The notes beneath the pieces are model-generated. The model ran no database searches. It saw nothing but the letters and a program-made list of their open reading frames with translations, and was not told where the DNA came from. Source: Lonicera japonica (taxonomy: Eukaryota; Streptophyta; Magnoliopsida; Dipsacales; Caprifoliaceae). Taken from it: a stretch of 64,000 nucleotides of DNA. Position numbers and translations under genes: made by a program. Shown here in pieces: positions 10,910 to 23,170 of this stretch. Position 1 is the first letter of the stretch. Every line of letters begins with the position of its first letter. The stretch spans positions 19,821,511 to 19,885,510 of the forward strand of contig CM038467.1 in assembly GCA_021464415.1 (NCBI GenBank). Direction: 5' to 3'.

Positions 10910-13614
10910 TATAACACCTTCGCCTTAATTGACAGGACGGCACCCTTAATTAAGACCTGGAGTGCTACTAACCCATCTTAGATTAACAAAAATTAGTGTA
11001 ATTGTACAGAGAAGTTCAAACAGTAATATCATATGTGTCATTCGACTAGATGCAAGATGATAGTATTGTACACGAATATACATACAGGTATATCATTATT
11101 TTACATAACCAACTGAGTAAATCCATGATAATATACTACAATTTGGGCTAGCTGTGGCTTCCCGTTGGAACATATACATAACAAAAATGCATCTGAATCA
11201 AAGCCACTAACTCGTCCCTGATCCTGTAGCGTTCCTGTTCTCTCTGGACTTTTGAATGCCTATAGGGTTTTAGAAAAGCGGGGTGAGCATATCGCTCAGT
11301 AAAAGGGGGAAGGGGGTTAAAAGGGTACAACCTTTGAAAATGTTTAATAACTTATCACCCTAAGCAAAGTAATCTTTTTCATAAAACAATTCAATTATTA
11401 TTTATAACAGTTCATAAACAACTAGTTCATAATGATGCATGCTCATGCATATGTAGTTTACTTCCCTTTGTCTCAACCCATTTTCAAACCTTTGATGATA
11501 TGTGCCGATGAGAATCCAAGCCAATATAACCTTATAAAATTCATCCGCTCCAAGAGAATGTAGTATAACCATAGTTCTTGTCAACAAGAATCCAAATTAG
11601 AATTAGAGTATAGAATCCGTTACCTTAAGACGGCATACCATTATTATCATACCTAAAAAGTGGAAGAACCCATCCATCTTCCATAGAAAAGATTCGAATC
11701 CATAGTGCATTACCAATGCCTAGGTTCCTGGGTCTTTCGCCGACGGCTTATAGGCAGTTAAACAATTCCCGCCGAGGGTTTAGGGATTTTCAACCTAAGG
11801 GCACCGGGCCCCACTTATTTTCCATCCCAACAAGCACCATTCATATAGATATTCATACATAATTCACGTCATCATGGTCATCTATGACCAGGTACAGTCT
11901 TTGCCAAGAAATTCGTTAACCAATATTAATAGAGACATGTGAACTCCTAGTGAAACAATATCCATGATATACGCTATAAAAAAGATTCGAACTTGCCAGA
12001 ATACTGCTATGATGCCGGGTTGACACGAAAATGATGTATAAAATGCATTTCATTCTTAACATGCTTTATATATGTTCTAAAAACAACATATGACATGTAA
12101 ACTTCATTAATCATTCATCTATGTACCTTGCGGTGTATACACAATCACTTCTTAACCGTTTTTCTCATATAATTGTATATACACCTTCAAGGGTAACCAT
12201 AGAAACCAAACAATGCGTAAGTCACGAGTTGAGATGGCACATATTGTTTCTCTCGTGAATTCATAGTTTGACCCCTTTTATACTATCAACAACATTAAAC
12301 ATACTATCAAATATGGATATGAAACAAATTATGCCATGTACACTCTAATATATTTCTCATCATATCCCTTGGTGTACATAGTGCATCAATAAATCAATTT
12401 CTTCAACAAATATTATCCACACAACTAAGGAATATCTCATATAATCCAGATAACACTTTATATATAGTGTAGATGGCATATCTTGCCTCAAAATCATGCA
12501 TTCATAGTCTTATAGATCTTAAAACAACATAACTTCCTTATTTTAAAGTTCTCAAGTAAACACAAGGCGAATACAATGATTATCGAGAAATAAAATTGTT
12601 TTATTAAGTTTTAAAAGCCCGAAAAGATGGTGACCCGAACCTTACTTGATGAAACCCCAAAAGTTCTAAGGTTGATGATAACGAATCGTGTAGAAAAAAA
12701 AGATTTGAAGCTTGAATCTTGAATCAGGAACGATTTTTGTGTAAAAAACTCTTCAAAAACCCTCATCCATGAGTTCCCTTCCCTCTTTAAAGCTCTCTAG
12801 AGATTTCCCTCGAAAAAATGATGAAAAATGGGTAAAACATGCTTTAAACACAAGTTTAAGTCGGTGGTGAACAGTAACTAGCGGACCAGTATGCAAAATC
12901 TCTAGACCGGTCCGTGGGTCATAAATTTGCTGATTTTTAAAGGCCGGACCGGTCTACAAAAAGACTAGACTGGTACGCGTGTAAATTTTTGCCAGGTGCA
13001 CTGTTCGTAATTCGGCCATAACTTTTCGCTCGAGACTCTGATTAAGGTGATCTTTATGTCCACAAAAAATTAATTCAAAGATCTACAACTTCTTAAGAGG
13101 AAGTTTTTTAAATTCTGGACAAATAATTTTCAAAAAATTACTAAAGACAGTGCTCTGCTAAAGCGCTACCGAATGACCAGAATTTACTAACCGGCCTATT
13201 TCGCACATTGTTTTGACCAACGCGGAGTATGAATTAGCTTTCGACAAAAAACAAAAGTTGTAAAATGATACGAAACCTAGAAGTAGGAACAAACGACAAT
13301 CAAATTGGATAAAAGATGATGAAGTTACGATAGTCCAAAGTTGGTTAAAAACAAGGAATTACGTAAGGCCAAACTCATGATTTTCAAACCAAAATTGATT
13401 CCGACCATCCAAACCATTAAACAACCACTCACACGAGTATAAAGAAGCTAATACAATTAATAAGAAGCGTTAAAACACTACGAGGCTCTATTATACGAAA
13501 TTTCACCCCTCACCTGTACAAAGTTAACACTTTAATCCTTTTCACTTCTACTAATATGATTAAAGTAAACTACACTCAACCCAATTAATATACCTTGAAA
13601 TACGAGGTATTACA
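10910..13614 (-). mobile_element. Solo LTR (2.7 kb) of a Ty3/gypsy-type retrotransposon
   Basis: On the minus strand the element begins TGTAATACCTCG (13614 downward) and ends GGTGTTATA (10910). The termini are an imperfect inverted repeat (TGTAATACC against TATAACACC), as expected for a TG...CA LTR whose last C has changed to T. It is bounded by the 5-bp direct repeat CTTAT at 10905-10909 and 13615-13619, the usual LTR-element target duplication. No gag-pol coding and no internal direct LTR pair were seen, so a solo LTR left by unequal recombination is the simplest reading. The TGTAATACC start and great length resemble Del/Tekay-type chromovirus LTRs. Confidence 0.65.
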
Positions 13615-13703
13615 CTTATAATCATAAAATATTATGTATGAAAATATCAATAATAATAAGAGAGAATGTGTGTTTTTTATTTTTGGAAAACATTTCATAC
13701 TAA

Positions 13704-14040
13704 GGTGGTGTTTGATACAAAAGACTGAATTGAAAACTAAAAAAAATGTTTGTTTAATTCTGAAAACTATATCTGAAAAAATATTGTTTGTTTGAAAATA
13801 ACAAATCTAAAAATTGAATTTTTTTAGTATAACAATTTTGTCCTTATTAGTTTATTTGGATCACATGATTCTTGGTACCAAGAGGGTAAAATAGGTATTT
13901 ACACTCTTTAAAAGTAAATTTTCAGTTTTAAGTGGTAAATTTACCACTTAAAACTTTTGATGAAAATTTCTAGTTTTAAGTGAAAAAAATTAAGTTTTCA
14001 GGTTTAAGTCTCTGGTTAACAAACAATTTTGAAACCACTT
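13704..14040. mobile_element. Tourist-like MITE (family A)
   Basis: It starts GGTGGTGTTTGATAC after TAA (13701-13703) and ends in a degenerate inverted copy before TAA (14041-14043), a 3-bp duplication typical of PIF/Harbinger elements. The centre holds the hairpin AGTTTTAAGTGGTAAA / TTTACCACTTAAAACT. A second copy in inverse orientation is at 7090-7424. Confidence 0.55.
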
Positions 14041-14055
14041 TAATATGAAAACTTA

Positions 14056-14420
14056 GGGGTTGTTTGGTAAATGTTTTGAGTTGAGTTTTTAAAATATGGT
14101 GCTTGGTAGAATTTAGAAGTATGTTGAAAAGTGGATTTGTTTTTTTTTTTTTGAGTTTTTTTCAACCAACTAAAATTTATATAACAAAATTTCAAAAAAT
14201 ATTCAAAATGGATCTTATTTTATAGATCTCGAAGAGTATGTCTTAAATATATTTTTTTATTTAATTTTGATTTTTGAATTTAAAGTTATGGTATTTTAAA
14301 AGTTTTTTTAGAGAGAGAAAGTAAATTTAAGGTTTTTTTGGGAAGTGTAAATGTAGAATTGTTTTTGAGTTGAGTTTTTAAAATTTGAAGAAAAAAAAAA
14401 GATAGCTACCAAACATGGGC
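14056..14420. mobile_element. Tourist-like MITE (family B)
   Basis: It starts GGGGTTGTTTGGTA and ends ACCAAACATGGGC, flanked by TTA at 14053-14055 and 14421-14423. Internally it carries GAGTTGAGTTTTTAAAAT near both ends and GGATCTTATTTTATAGATCT in the middle. It matches the element at 43329-43694 along its whole length, and a partial copy lies around 16530-16640. Confidence 0.65.
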
Positions 14421-14770
14421 TTAAAGTTTTCAAATTTAAGTGGTGTAAACAAATAACCTTTAACTGATTTTTTATTTTCTCTCTTTGTTAGACGTGGTAC
14501 GAGAGTGCAAGAGGCTGTTTTATTGAACCTCTTTAATTCTCAATGGCTAGTCCATTTAGATTTAAAAAGTATTTGAGTTTATTTGATTATTTTAAAAATT
14601 TAGATCTAATTACTAATTTTGTCTCTTAAAAAGTAAGAGACGGTCATGGCTTTAAGTTTGAACTTTTAAAGATGTAAAATATTTTTTTTGCCAAATAATA
14701 TTTATTTAACATTTAAATGTAATATGTTCAAACAAACAATACTTATTTAAATATGAGTATATGACATTTA

Positions 14771-15301
14771 GGGTGTGTTTGATTGGCAACATTTTTCATG
14801 GAAAATGAACATTTTTCACTTGATTTGACAACTTAAGGTGTTTGATTGATTTTTTTTTCTAGGCAATTCAATTCTCACTTTTAGCTCACACGTGTGCATT
14901 TTCAAAGCAATTGAGGAAAATGTTTTCTTTGGGGGCAGGTGGTTTTTTATTTTCTATGCTTGGGCACGGTTCACGAGACAAGGTTTTTACCATTTTCTAC
15001 ATTAAAAATGCCATAATTTAAAATATAAAATTCAAAATAATATAAAATTTTAATATTTAAAATATACTAATCAAGATCAATTAAACAAGATCCATCATGA
15101 CTATATAATTATGTAAAAAAAATACCAATAATTTTTTCTACATTAAAAATGCCATAATACAACTAATATTTTCCGCGTGGAAAATTTAGGCAATCAAACA
15201 CACTACACTATATTTTCGATGCAACTCAATTCTAGACAATTCAATTGCTGGTAACTTATTTTCTTTTCATGCAAATTTCACGCTTGCAATCAAACGCACC
15301 C
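14771..15301. mobile_element. Tourist-like MITE (family C)
   Basis: The termini are GGGTGTGTTTGATTGGC and GCAATCAAACGCACCC, flanked by TTA at 14768-14770 and 15302-15304. CAATTCAATTCTCAC-type and CAATTCAATTGCTGG-type subterminal blocks are inverted copies. At 531 bp it is long for a MITE, but no transposase frame is visible. Confidence 0.65.
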
Positions 15302-16690
15302 TTAAAAACAAAACAAACATATTTTTATATTCAACCTAGATAAGTGAATAGATTGCGGGCACGTGCTGTGTGCATTTTTTACGTGCAAGTGTGATAGGAA
15401 TTTGATTTTTTTTTATGGGTACTCTCACAAATTCCATGTAATGTATGTGCCTGATAAATATATGATTGGTCTAATTCACCTAAAGTTGTTTTGATTTCGG
15501 TCGGGTAAAATTAGGAAGACCCAAACTTAAATTGATCCTGAAAATTTGGTTTCAATACGGTTTTCAAATCTTTTAAAGTCATACCATAATTGAACTTTTC
15601 GGTTCAATTTTTATATATTTTCTTTAAAAAACAATAAATTGTAAAGTAACACTCAATTTGGTAAAAAAAATAATAAATCCACACGTGCACTTACTTATTC
15701 TAACCATTTTTTTTAATAAATCTTATATTTATAATATAACTCAAATATTCGTAATAGTTCAAAAGTTGTGATCTTACTAAATCTTGTAAATTTAAGGAAC
15801 ATGAAATTTTTAGACTATTCGATTTGGTTTCTTTATTTTGGTCTTTAACGGTTTTTAGATTTGCTACCCCCCCTTAATCCACCCTACCTTTTTATTCCTG
15901 TGTTTTTGTCCCTTTATTTTGTTTAGTTTTGAACCCTTTTTTGTGTTGTTCCACCCTCTGCACCAAAATGGTTGTAAACATGTTTAAAACTAGGTATTGC
16001 TTGTGTCATATGATACAATAATATTCATTTTTATATATTTTTTCTTAAAAAAAGAAATTTGAATGTTGACCTTTACAGCAATATTTTATGTATGAAACAA
16101 ATGAATTGTGTCAAATATGCGAACAACTTTATCGATTGAAAAATACAAATTTTCATTAAAAAATTTAATTGAAAGTTAAAAAACAAAATATATATATATA
16201 TATATAAACCCTAACTCCTGCTAAATTAATCATATTTTAGCTCAACAGTCTTAGTTTTGTTATTTTTAACGATCTTAAATTGACAAAATTTGAGTTAAAG
16301 GGATGGGAATAGAGAGAAAATTAGCGCCGAATTGGATGGTGGTCTAGACTATTTTAAGTGACTGTATAATTTGTGTAAATTTTATGGGTAAAGTGTGGTT
16401 TACAATTTACACATAAACTATACACATTTTCTTATTCAATTGTTTTTTTACAGGTTCGTGTACTAAACTTAAGAGGAATATACGGATGCCTAAAATTATA
16501 TAAATTTTCCTCACCTAATTGTATAATTACAATGGATCTTATTTTATATATCTCAATAAGTTAATTTTATTATGATTTTTAGATTCAAAGTTGTAGTATT
16601 TTCAATTTTCTAAAAAATAGATGAGAGAGAAAGATATGATAGATTAAAGAGGTATGTTCATAAGTATTGGAGTGTATCTTTGTTTTGGTG
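15302..16690. other. AT-rich intergenic DNA
   Basis: I see no gene here. A partial family B MITE lies at about 16530-16640, recognised by GGATCTTATTTTATA and a GAGAGAGAAAGA block. A TA run is at 16190-16205. Confidence 0.4.
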
Positions 16691-16759
16691 TAAGTTTCGA
16701 TGTGCGACATATCAAAATTAAATCGAATGGATTACGTACACTTAATTTATTATCGTGAG

Positions 16760-17440
16760 ATTTTATCCTCCTTTGGGTCTCAGAGGATGCCCCCTCCTAA
16801 GAAAATCATGTACATCACCTTGGATATCAGGTCTATTATGTATTACTCCAAGCTCACTTGCTCGTCCATTAGTTGGTCCCTTGACTCCATGGCACACAAG
16901 GTAGCAAAGATGGCTATGAATTCATCCCTCTTAGTAGTCGATTGGGTGTAGGGATGGCAACGGGTTGAGTTTATAAATTTTATTTTCATTCCCGCTGTCA
17001 AAAATCATCCTTATTCTCGCCAACATCCCCTATTGCAATATCACGTAATCTACATTCTCGTCAGGTATTGGGTCACCGCGGGAATTCCCCTACAATTTAA
17101 ATATATATAAAGAAGATGTAAGCGATACATAATTAATATATATATATATATATACATATATGAAATTATATATACACAATAAACAATGAACTAATTATAT
17201 ATGTATATTTTGTGTGTATATATATATATGCATATGTATATAAGCACAAAGTAAGAAAATTTTAAAAGTAAGAAAATTCATGTATACACAAACCCGACTA
17301 ATTCTAAAAATCCTTGACCCGCAGCCGATTAGTTATCCCCATATCCCTCTCTATCGGGTCGAATACTTGTGGGTATTTTTTTGCTCCCTGATTGGGTGTC
17401 CTGTTGCAGAACTTTCTTCTATTTTGTAAATTGTTTGTTG
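16760..17440 (+). pseudogene. RNase H-like remnant split by a hAT insertion
   Basis: Before the hAT element the frame reads WSLDSMAHKVAKMAMNSS then LLVVDW, which resembles the C-terminal part of an RNase H-like domain of plant LINEs (N-x-x-AHxLAKxAL, then a V-W/DW segment). The frame resumes after the element. It is a small, decayed piece and the family match is weak. Confidence 0.3.
16949..17390. mobile_element. Non-autonomous hAT element with 8-bp target duplication
   Basis: The termini TAGGGATGGCAACGGG and TTTTTTTGCTCCCTG are inverted copies. The exact 8-bp repeat ATTGGGTG flanks the element at 16941-16948 and 17391-17398, the hAT hallmark. Subterminal CGGG/CCCG motifs (CGGGAATTCCCC, AACCCGAC, TATCGGGTC) are typical of this widespread plant group. 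The interior is TA-rich and non-coding. Confidence 0.8.
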
Positions 17441-17650
17441 GAACCGGCTCTTCTCTAGTGTGGCAATTCACTGCACCGAAGACGTTTGGAGAATCTTGTT
17501 CTTCCATTTTTATAAATGGCTGTTTCGACACCATTTCAAACAAAAGTTATATTGTGTCGTTTTGAAGAATTACATTAATTTAACGTTGTTCATTTCCTCA
17601 CATCCCTCTATTCACTTCCATCCCCATCTAATTCTATTCAATTTCTCAAA

Positions 17651-18195
17651 TACCAGAGCCATTCACTTTAGTGGCGGAGCCAGAATTTTAACTTAGCAAG
17701 AGCTTGACTATCTTTGAGAAAAAAAAATAACTACAAGAAATAATAACACGACAAACTAAATACATACACATATATATACTTATTAAAATATTAAAGTATA
17801 TTACACAAAAAGAAGTTTAATAAAAACATTTATAACAAAAAGAGATGCTTGTCTAAAAAAAAGTAAAAGTTACAAAATTTCTCGTCGGGCCTTCATATTT
17901 TGAAAGCGTTAAATTACATGTTCATTTTAAATATTTTTAAAGACATCATTCTCAATATATATCATTAAAAAATCATTCATTAACTCATATTCTAAATGAT
18001 TATATGAGAATAGAGCTATGACCTTTTTCCTCGTTTTGGTTTGATGTCTATAATATTGCTATTCTACATTAATTCATTGGCTTTTTTAGTAAAAATAATT
18101 ACAATCTTACCCCTTAGATTTTGAAATCTTACAAACCGAATCTTAAATTTTAAATATTTACAGAACAATCCTATATTATTATACTTATTTTTTAA
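17651..18195. mobile_element. Truncated copy of the GTGGCGGAGCC repeat family
   Basis: It begins AGTGGCGGAGCCAGAATTT and shares ACAAGAAATAATAACA, AGTAAAAATAATTACAAT and a TATATTA-TATAC block with the element at 46910-47386. The right terminus is missing. No coding capacity. Confidence 0.5.
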
Positions 18196-18554
18196 AAAAA
18201 AAAGAATAGAAAATTAGGATTTAACCCAGTTTTGCAGATGTGTTTTTACTCAAACCCAGCTCGTTTGGGAAATTAGGAAATAACCCATGCTTTTGTTTTT
18301 GACCCAAACGTTTTGCTTTTGACCCAACATGTAATATATATTTTTTCTATTTTTACCATAATAAACCAGCAATTAAACAAATTTACCCTTCCTAATGAAT
18401 TTTGTTAAGAGGCAATTAGGTATAATGGCTCATTCTAATAATAATGTAATTATAAAGGACACTTAAAAATAAGCCATGTAAATTAAGGACACTATATAAA
18501 AAAGACACTAATACCCCTTCTTTATAATGTCTCACGCTCATTATGACACTAACA

Positions 18555-19105
18555 GTAACCAGAAGGTGCTAAATGCATTTAGCACCACCTGGACAGCAAC
18601 CAGAAGGTGCTAAATGCATTTAGCACCTTCTGAACAATAACCAAAAAATGCTAAATGCACAACCAGAAGGTGCTAACTGCATTTAGCACCACATGGACAA
18701 CAACTAGAAGGTGCTAAATGCATTTAGCACTTTTTGAACAACCACCTGGGCAACAACCAGAAGGTGCTAAATGCATTTAGCACCTTCTGAATAATAACCT
18801 GAACAACCACCTGGGCAACAACCAGAAGGTGCTAAATGAATTTAGCACCTTCTGAATAATAACCAGAAAATGTTAAATGCACAACCAGAAAGTGCTAAAT
18901 GCATTTATCACCTTTTGAACAACCACCTGGACAACAACCAGAAGGTGCTAAATGCATTTAGCACCACCTGGACACTAACCAGAAGGTGCTAAATGAATAA
19001 TATATAACCAAAAAATGTTAAATGCACAACCAAAAGGTGCTAAATGCATTTAGCACCACCTGGACAACAACCAGAAGGTGCTAAATGCATTTAGCACCAC
19101 CTGTG
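18555..19105. repeat. Tandem array of about ten palindromic hairpin units
   Basis: The core is a palindrome of 22 bp made of GGTGCTAAATGC and its complement GCATTTAGCACC. I count about ten units, six of them perfect, joined by ACCTGGACAACAACCAGAA-type spacers that recur with small variations. Some spacers contain a half-unit such as AAATGTTAAATGC. Each unit could fold as a short hairpin and neighbouring units can also pair with each other. It ends directly beside the captured expansin fragment. Confidence 0.85.
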
Positions 19106-19118
19106 AGTTTACGGATAT

Positions 19119-19462
19119 ATATAATCAGTCGCCGTAACTATAATCGAAGTCCCCGGAATACACCACCGGAGATCCTTCACGCACCTTACCTCGAAGCACG
19201 CGCCGCATATCTACCCCTTCTCGAATAGCACCGTGCTCAGCCTCGCCGTCGCCTTCCCATACCCTGCCTTCTCCAGGTCACTGTAGCCGCACGCGCCGCC
19301 GCCGACGTCCCTAGGATCGGCTGCAGCGTAGTAGGTGGCACGCGACGATTTCCACTCCGATTGGAGTTGTTGTGAGGATGAATCTGGAGGGGAAGAAGAG
19401 TGATAGTGAGCATTAGATAGTGATGTTATTAGCGGGAGTGCAAGTAAAAGAAGAAGCAACAT
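19119..19462 (-). pseudogene. EXPA13: Captured expansin A fragment (EXPA13-like), start codon to mid domain 1
   Basis: On the minus strand ATG at 19462 starts a Leu-rich signal peptide, followed by a Ser/Pro linker, RATYYAAADPRDVGGGACGY, GYGKATARLST, and after an in-frame TAG at the position following [16 protein letters not shown] and [13 protein letters not shown]. This is the first, GH45-like domain of alpha-expansins, with the N-terminal features of the EXPA13 branch. It stops after about 110 codons, before the HFD catalytic motif and the pollen-allergen domain. The stop, the truncation and the position inside a MULE show a captured dead copy. The parent gene is not in this window. Confidence 0.8.
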
Positions 19463-19660
19463 TAACTTTTTAATTAGGGGTATATTTGTCCATCAACCTT
19501 TAGTATTTTCTTTAAAATAAATTAATATTATGAAAAGTGTCCTTATTGTAAAATCAAATTATGAAATTAGTACTACTTCCCTTTATTAAACATGAGTCCG
19601 TCCTTAAAGTTATAAAACATTATAGAGCGAGGCCTTTGAACCCATTATCTCTTTTGTTAA

Positions 19661-21755
19661 TTACATATATTAATTAATGTGATACTGCCGTTTATTTTAG
19701 ATATCTGAATTACATTGATACGTAACTTCCGAACTTAACTTAATAAGATTTTTAACCTTTCTGTGATTTATCTATCCTTTCTCAAAAGAAACCCATTCCA
19801 TTATTACTTCTCAATCACCCAATCATTAAGCTAAAAACCCAAGAAGAATGAAAGAGATAGAAAGTAGACTTCCTTTAATTCCAATCTAATTCCGCAGCAT
19901 AGTTTATTTAGTTATTGAGTTGATTCTTGTATCAATAGTATTTGTTCATGCGGTCATTGAATCTCACTACTTTCCACTAGTGTGTTCATTGAATTGTGTA
20001 AGTCACCACTTCATACATATATATATATATATATATTGTATACACACATTTTATATGACTCAACTAATTTGATTTCAAATTACCAAGTATATATTGTGTA
20101 CAACTTTTTCAATTACCTCTGCATTGATGAAATAGTAGTGTACTTTATTCAATTATTTAAGCTTCACTATCTACCATCATAGTTTATATTATGGACAAGG
20201 ACTTGAGTCATAAAACACTACTCAAGTATCCGAAGCTTTATGATGTTGGATATAGGTAAGTACTTTCGAGCAACTTCAATACTTCAACGTCTTTTCAATG
20301 TATATTATTTTATCAGAAAAGTAGGATGTATCTTTTCAATATACATCTATAATAATATGTCTACAATTCATTTAGTATGATTTCATATAACAACTCCATA
20401 ATATATCTGCAATAATATGTCTACAATTAAGTTAATTTGTTTATGGTTTTCATTTTACAACTCTATAAAATCTACAATATATATGTACTAATATGTCTAC
20501 AATAATATGTCTATGGTTTTCACGTTACAACTCCATACTATATCTACAATATATCTCTACAATAATATATCTACAATTTAGTTAATTTCTCAAAAATATG
20601 TATCATAATATATCTAGTAGATTATTTAGTTAGGTTCCATAGTATAAATCACTAATATATCTAGTATTTTTCATAAAAATTTATTATAATATATATATGG
20701 AATAATTAAATTGTAACCGATTGAAAATCTTAACATAATAACTATTTTTGAAGATAAAGATAAAACAATTACAAAAATATTTGAATTCCTTTTTTATTTG
20801 TTTTAAATTCAAAAAAATGTTAATTAAGATCTTTTAAATATTCCCTAATTTTTGAAATCCTGAATTGTAGGAGGTTGTTAATTTTGAATTAAAAAATCAA
20901 CCAAGGGTAATATATAAAATCATAAAAAATTAATAAAAAAATTGAAAAATAATAAATTAATAATCATCTACTCATTTGAGCCAATTCCTAACTCTCAAAT
21001 CAGAGTGGGCTAATTGCGAAACAATTCAAATTTTTTGGGTTAAAAACAAAAAGCCCCAAAAAATAATCCCAAATTGAAGTGGGGTCCACGTTCCCTTCGC
21101 CAGTGGTTCACTTGGAACCATCACAAACAATCCTGCCCCTTCTTCATCTTCTTGGTGTCTGTAAATCTAAAATAGAAGATAAAGACAAGAGAAAGAAGAA
21201 AAAAATAAGATCCAAAACAGAGGAGGAAGAAAATAACATAGCATCAAATTGCTCTTATCTATATATCTTTCTTGTGTTCTTGAGTACATAAAGAATTTTG
21301 ACCAGTTCATTTTTGATGGGAGCAAAATTGGATGGAGTCTTCAATGATAAAACAACACGTGTCTACTCTCATCTAATTTTTTTTTTTATTTTTTCATTTG
21401 ATTTAAATAGATAGTGTCGTTTTATTATTGAGACCCCATGACCCTATCCAATTTTACCACCATCAAGAATTTTTCCAATTTTGACACACCTAAGTTGAAA
21501 TCGGTGCTTAATGTTACTACTTTTGGGATTAGTGATTGATATTATTTTTAGTATTCGTGATTGTTATTATTGTTTTGCACAAAGTGGTGAATCATATTTA
21601 CATGTATCTTTATTCAAAAAATATATATATATATATATATATATATTTAAATAAATTACACTAATGGATACGTGTATTCTAGGAATCTTAAGAAAAAAGT
21701 TTAAAATAAAATTGTTAGGTTAAATCCCTCAGGCTCAACATACATATATATAGTA
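19661..21755. other. AT-rich intergenic DNA with degenerate ATATGTCTACAAT repeats
   Basis: No gene is recognised. Between about 20330 and 20690 the phrase AATAATATGTCTACAAT recurs four to five times with degenerate spacers containing CAACTCCATAATATATCT, a decayed minisatellite. A TA run is at 21620-21646. The frame at 21079-21291 has no family motif. Confidence 0.45.
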
Positions 21756-22144
21756 TAAGGATCTAAAGAAAACAATTTATTTGGTCCTTAAATGCGGATC
21801 AATCATTTTAAGGGAGTAAACGGATGAATTTTTTTATGAAACTTGGTGAGGATGATCTCTATAATTAGTAGATCATCTTCACCAAATTTTATCAAAAAAG
21901 TTCAATCGGAAAGTGGGTTAACTAAGTATCTTAAATTTTAACGGTCAGAAATGCATATATATATCAATTTTTTAGTAAACCCTCTTCTCGATTGATTTTT
22001 TCAATGAAATTTGGTGGAGGTGATCTATAAATCATGAAAATCATCTTCACAAAGTTTCATCAAAAAATTCATTTATTTACCCTCTTAAAATAATTGGTCC
22101 GCATTTAAGGACCAAAAGATTAGTCCTCTTAAGATCTTTCCCTT
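21756..22144. mobile_element. MITE with long TIRs and nested hairpins
   Basis: The left arm (AAGGATCTAAAG, TTTGGTCCTTAAATGCGGA, TTTTAAGGGAGTAAA) and the right arm (AAGGGAAAGATC, TTTGGTCCTTAAATGCGGA, TTTTAAGAGGGTAAA on the opposite strand) are inverted for about 130 bp. Inside each arm is another inverted repeat built on TGAAACTTGGTGAGGATGAT and its complement. It is related to 41026-41429 and 10507-10807. It lies between the repeats and the promoter of the carboxylesterase at 23227. Confidence 0.65.
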
Positions 22145-22195
22145 ATATATATATATATGTTATGTATTTGTTCATATGGGTATATATAAAGGTTA

Positions 22196-22250
22196 GGAGG
22201 GCAGATCACATGGGAAATTCCTAGGAGGGCAGATCTCATGGGAAATTCTA
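22196..22250 (+). repeat. Short tandem duplication, about 27 bp twice
   Basis: The phrase TAGGAGGGCAGATC followed by CATGGGAAATTC occurs twice in a row with one base difference. Confidence 0.75.
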
Positions 22251-22524
22251 CAAATTTTCAAATGGTATGAATTGAAAGGGAATCACTTGTATCAATGGAA
22301 GAGAGAAGCACGACAACTCTTTTAAGTTTTAAGGGTTCCGAAACGCAGTGGTTTGGTTATTTTTTATTTGACTGATGATGTGTCACTATATTAACCATGT
22401 ATTTCGAAACAAGAGCTCAGATCAAACAAACTTCACCATTGGATTCTGCTGTTTGCTTTGTTGTCTGGTTTTAGCGATAAAAAAGAAGAATGCGCATACC
22501 ACGTGCCAGATATTTTAATATTAA

Positions 22525-22808
22525 AGTTCCGTTTGATTGCAAAGTGAAAAAGGAAAATAAATTAAGTTAGTTTTGATGAAAAGATGGAAAATAAGTTGAG
22601 TGATAGAGGTGATATCCTCTTAATTTTTAAGTTTTTCCATGAAAATTTTTTCTTTGCTTGGTGGTAAGTAAAAATTTTCTATCAAAAATATTGAAGGAGG
22701 GGGATATATACTTATAAAATGAGTAATATCTCTCTCCTTATGTTCTATCTTTTCACACAAATTAACTAAATTTATTTTTTTTTTTCATCTTTACAATCAA
22801 ACGGAGCC
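22525..22808. mobile_element. Tourist-like MITE (family D), upstream of the intact carboxylesterase
   Basis: The ends AGTTCCGTTTGATTGC and CAATCAAACGGAGCC are flanked by TAA at 22522-22524 and 22809-22811, as in PIF/Harbinger MITEs. It is nearly identical over long blocks to the element at 25407-25673. Confidence 0.75.
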
Positions 22809-23167
22809 TAATAGTCAATAATTTTTAGACCTACAACGGCATTATTAGCTTTCTTATTCTATAACATTTTGGGACCTCGGCGGCATTAATTATTAACTTT
22901 CTTATTCATCACATTTTATAACGAAAGATTAAGAATAGATTTCCACCTAAACAAATCTTGTACTATCCAATACTTATAATGTTATTTAGCGTGCATCTGC
23001 AGTACTTGTAAACAAAGGCACAAAAAACAAAGGCTAACGTCTAGTAGTACTTTTACATATAATTAACGATTTAAGCCGATCATTTTTAACATATATAATC
23101 ACACATACCCTCGATCCCCTCTCTCCCTCAACAAACTCATTTTTACATTCTATATGTATAACAATTG

Positions 23168-23170
<3 letters not shown>

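Larger units (their letters stand above)
18409..19651. mobile_element. Gene-capturing MULE with palindrome array and expansin fragment
   Basis: The exact 9-bp repeat TTTTGTTAA flanks the element at 18400-18408 and 19652-19660, which points to the Mutator superfamily. The ends are only weakly inverted (GAGGCAATTAGG against GAGATAATGGG), so it is a short-TIR or non-TIR type. From left to right it holds a 130-bp end block, the palindrome array at 18555-19105, a reverse-oriented expansin fragment (19119-19462) and a right end block of about 170 bp. Both end blocks are homologous to the element at 5677-7089. No transposase is encoded. Confidence 0.75.

Noticed and set aside
18555..19105. Regularly spaced short repeats resembling a CRISPR array
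   Set aside because: The units are themselves palindromes with variable spacing and similar spacers, inside a plant transposon; there are no unique spacers or cas genes.
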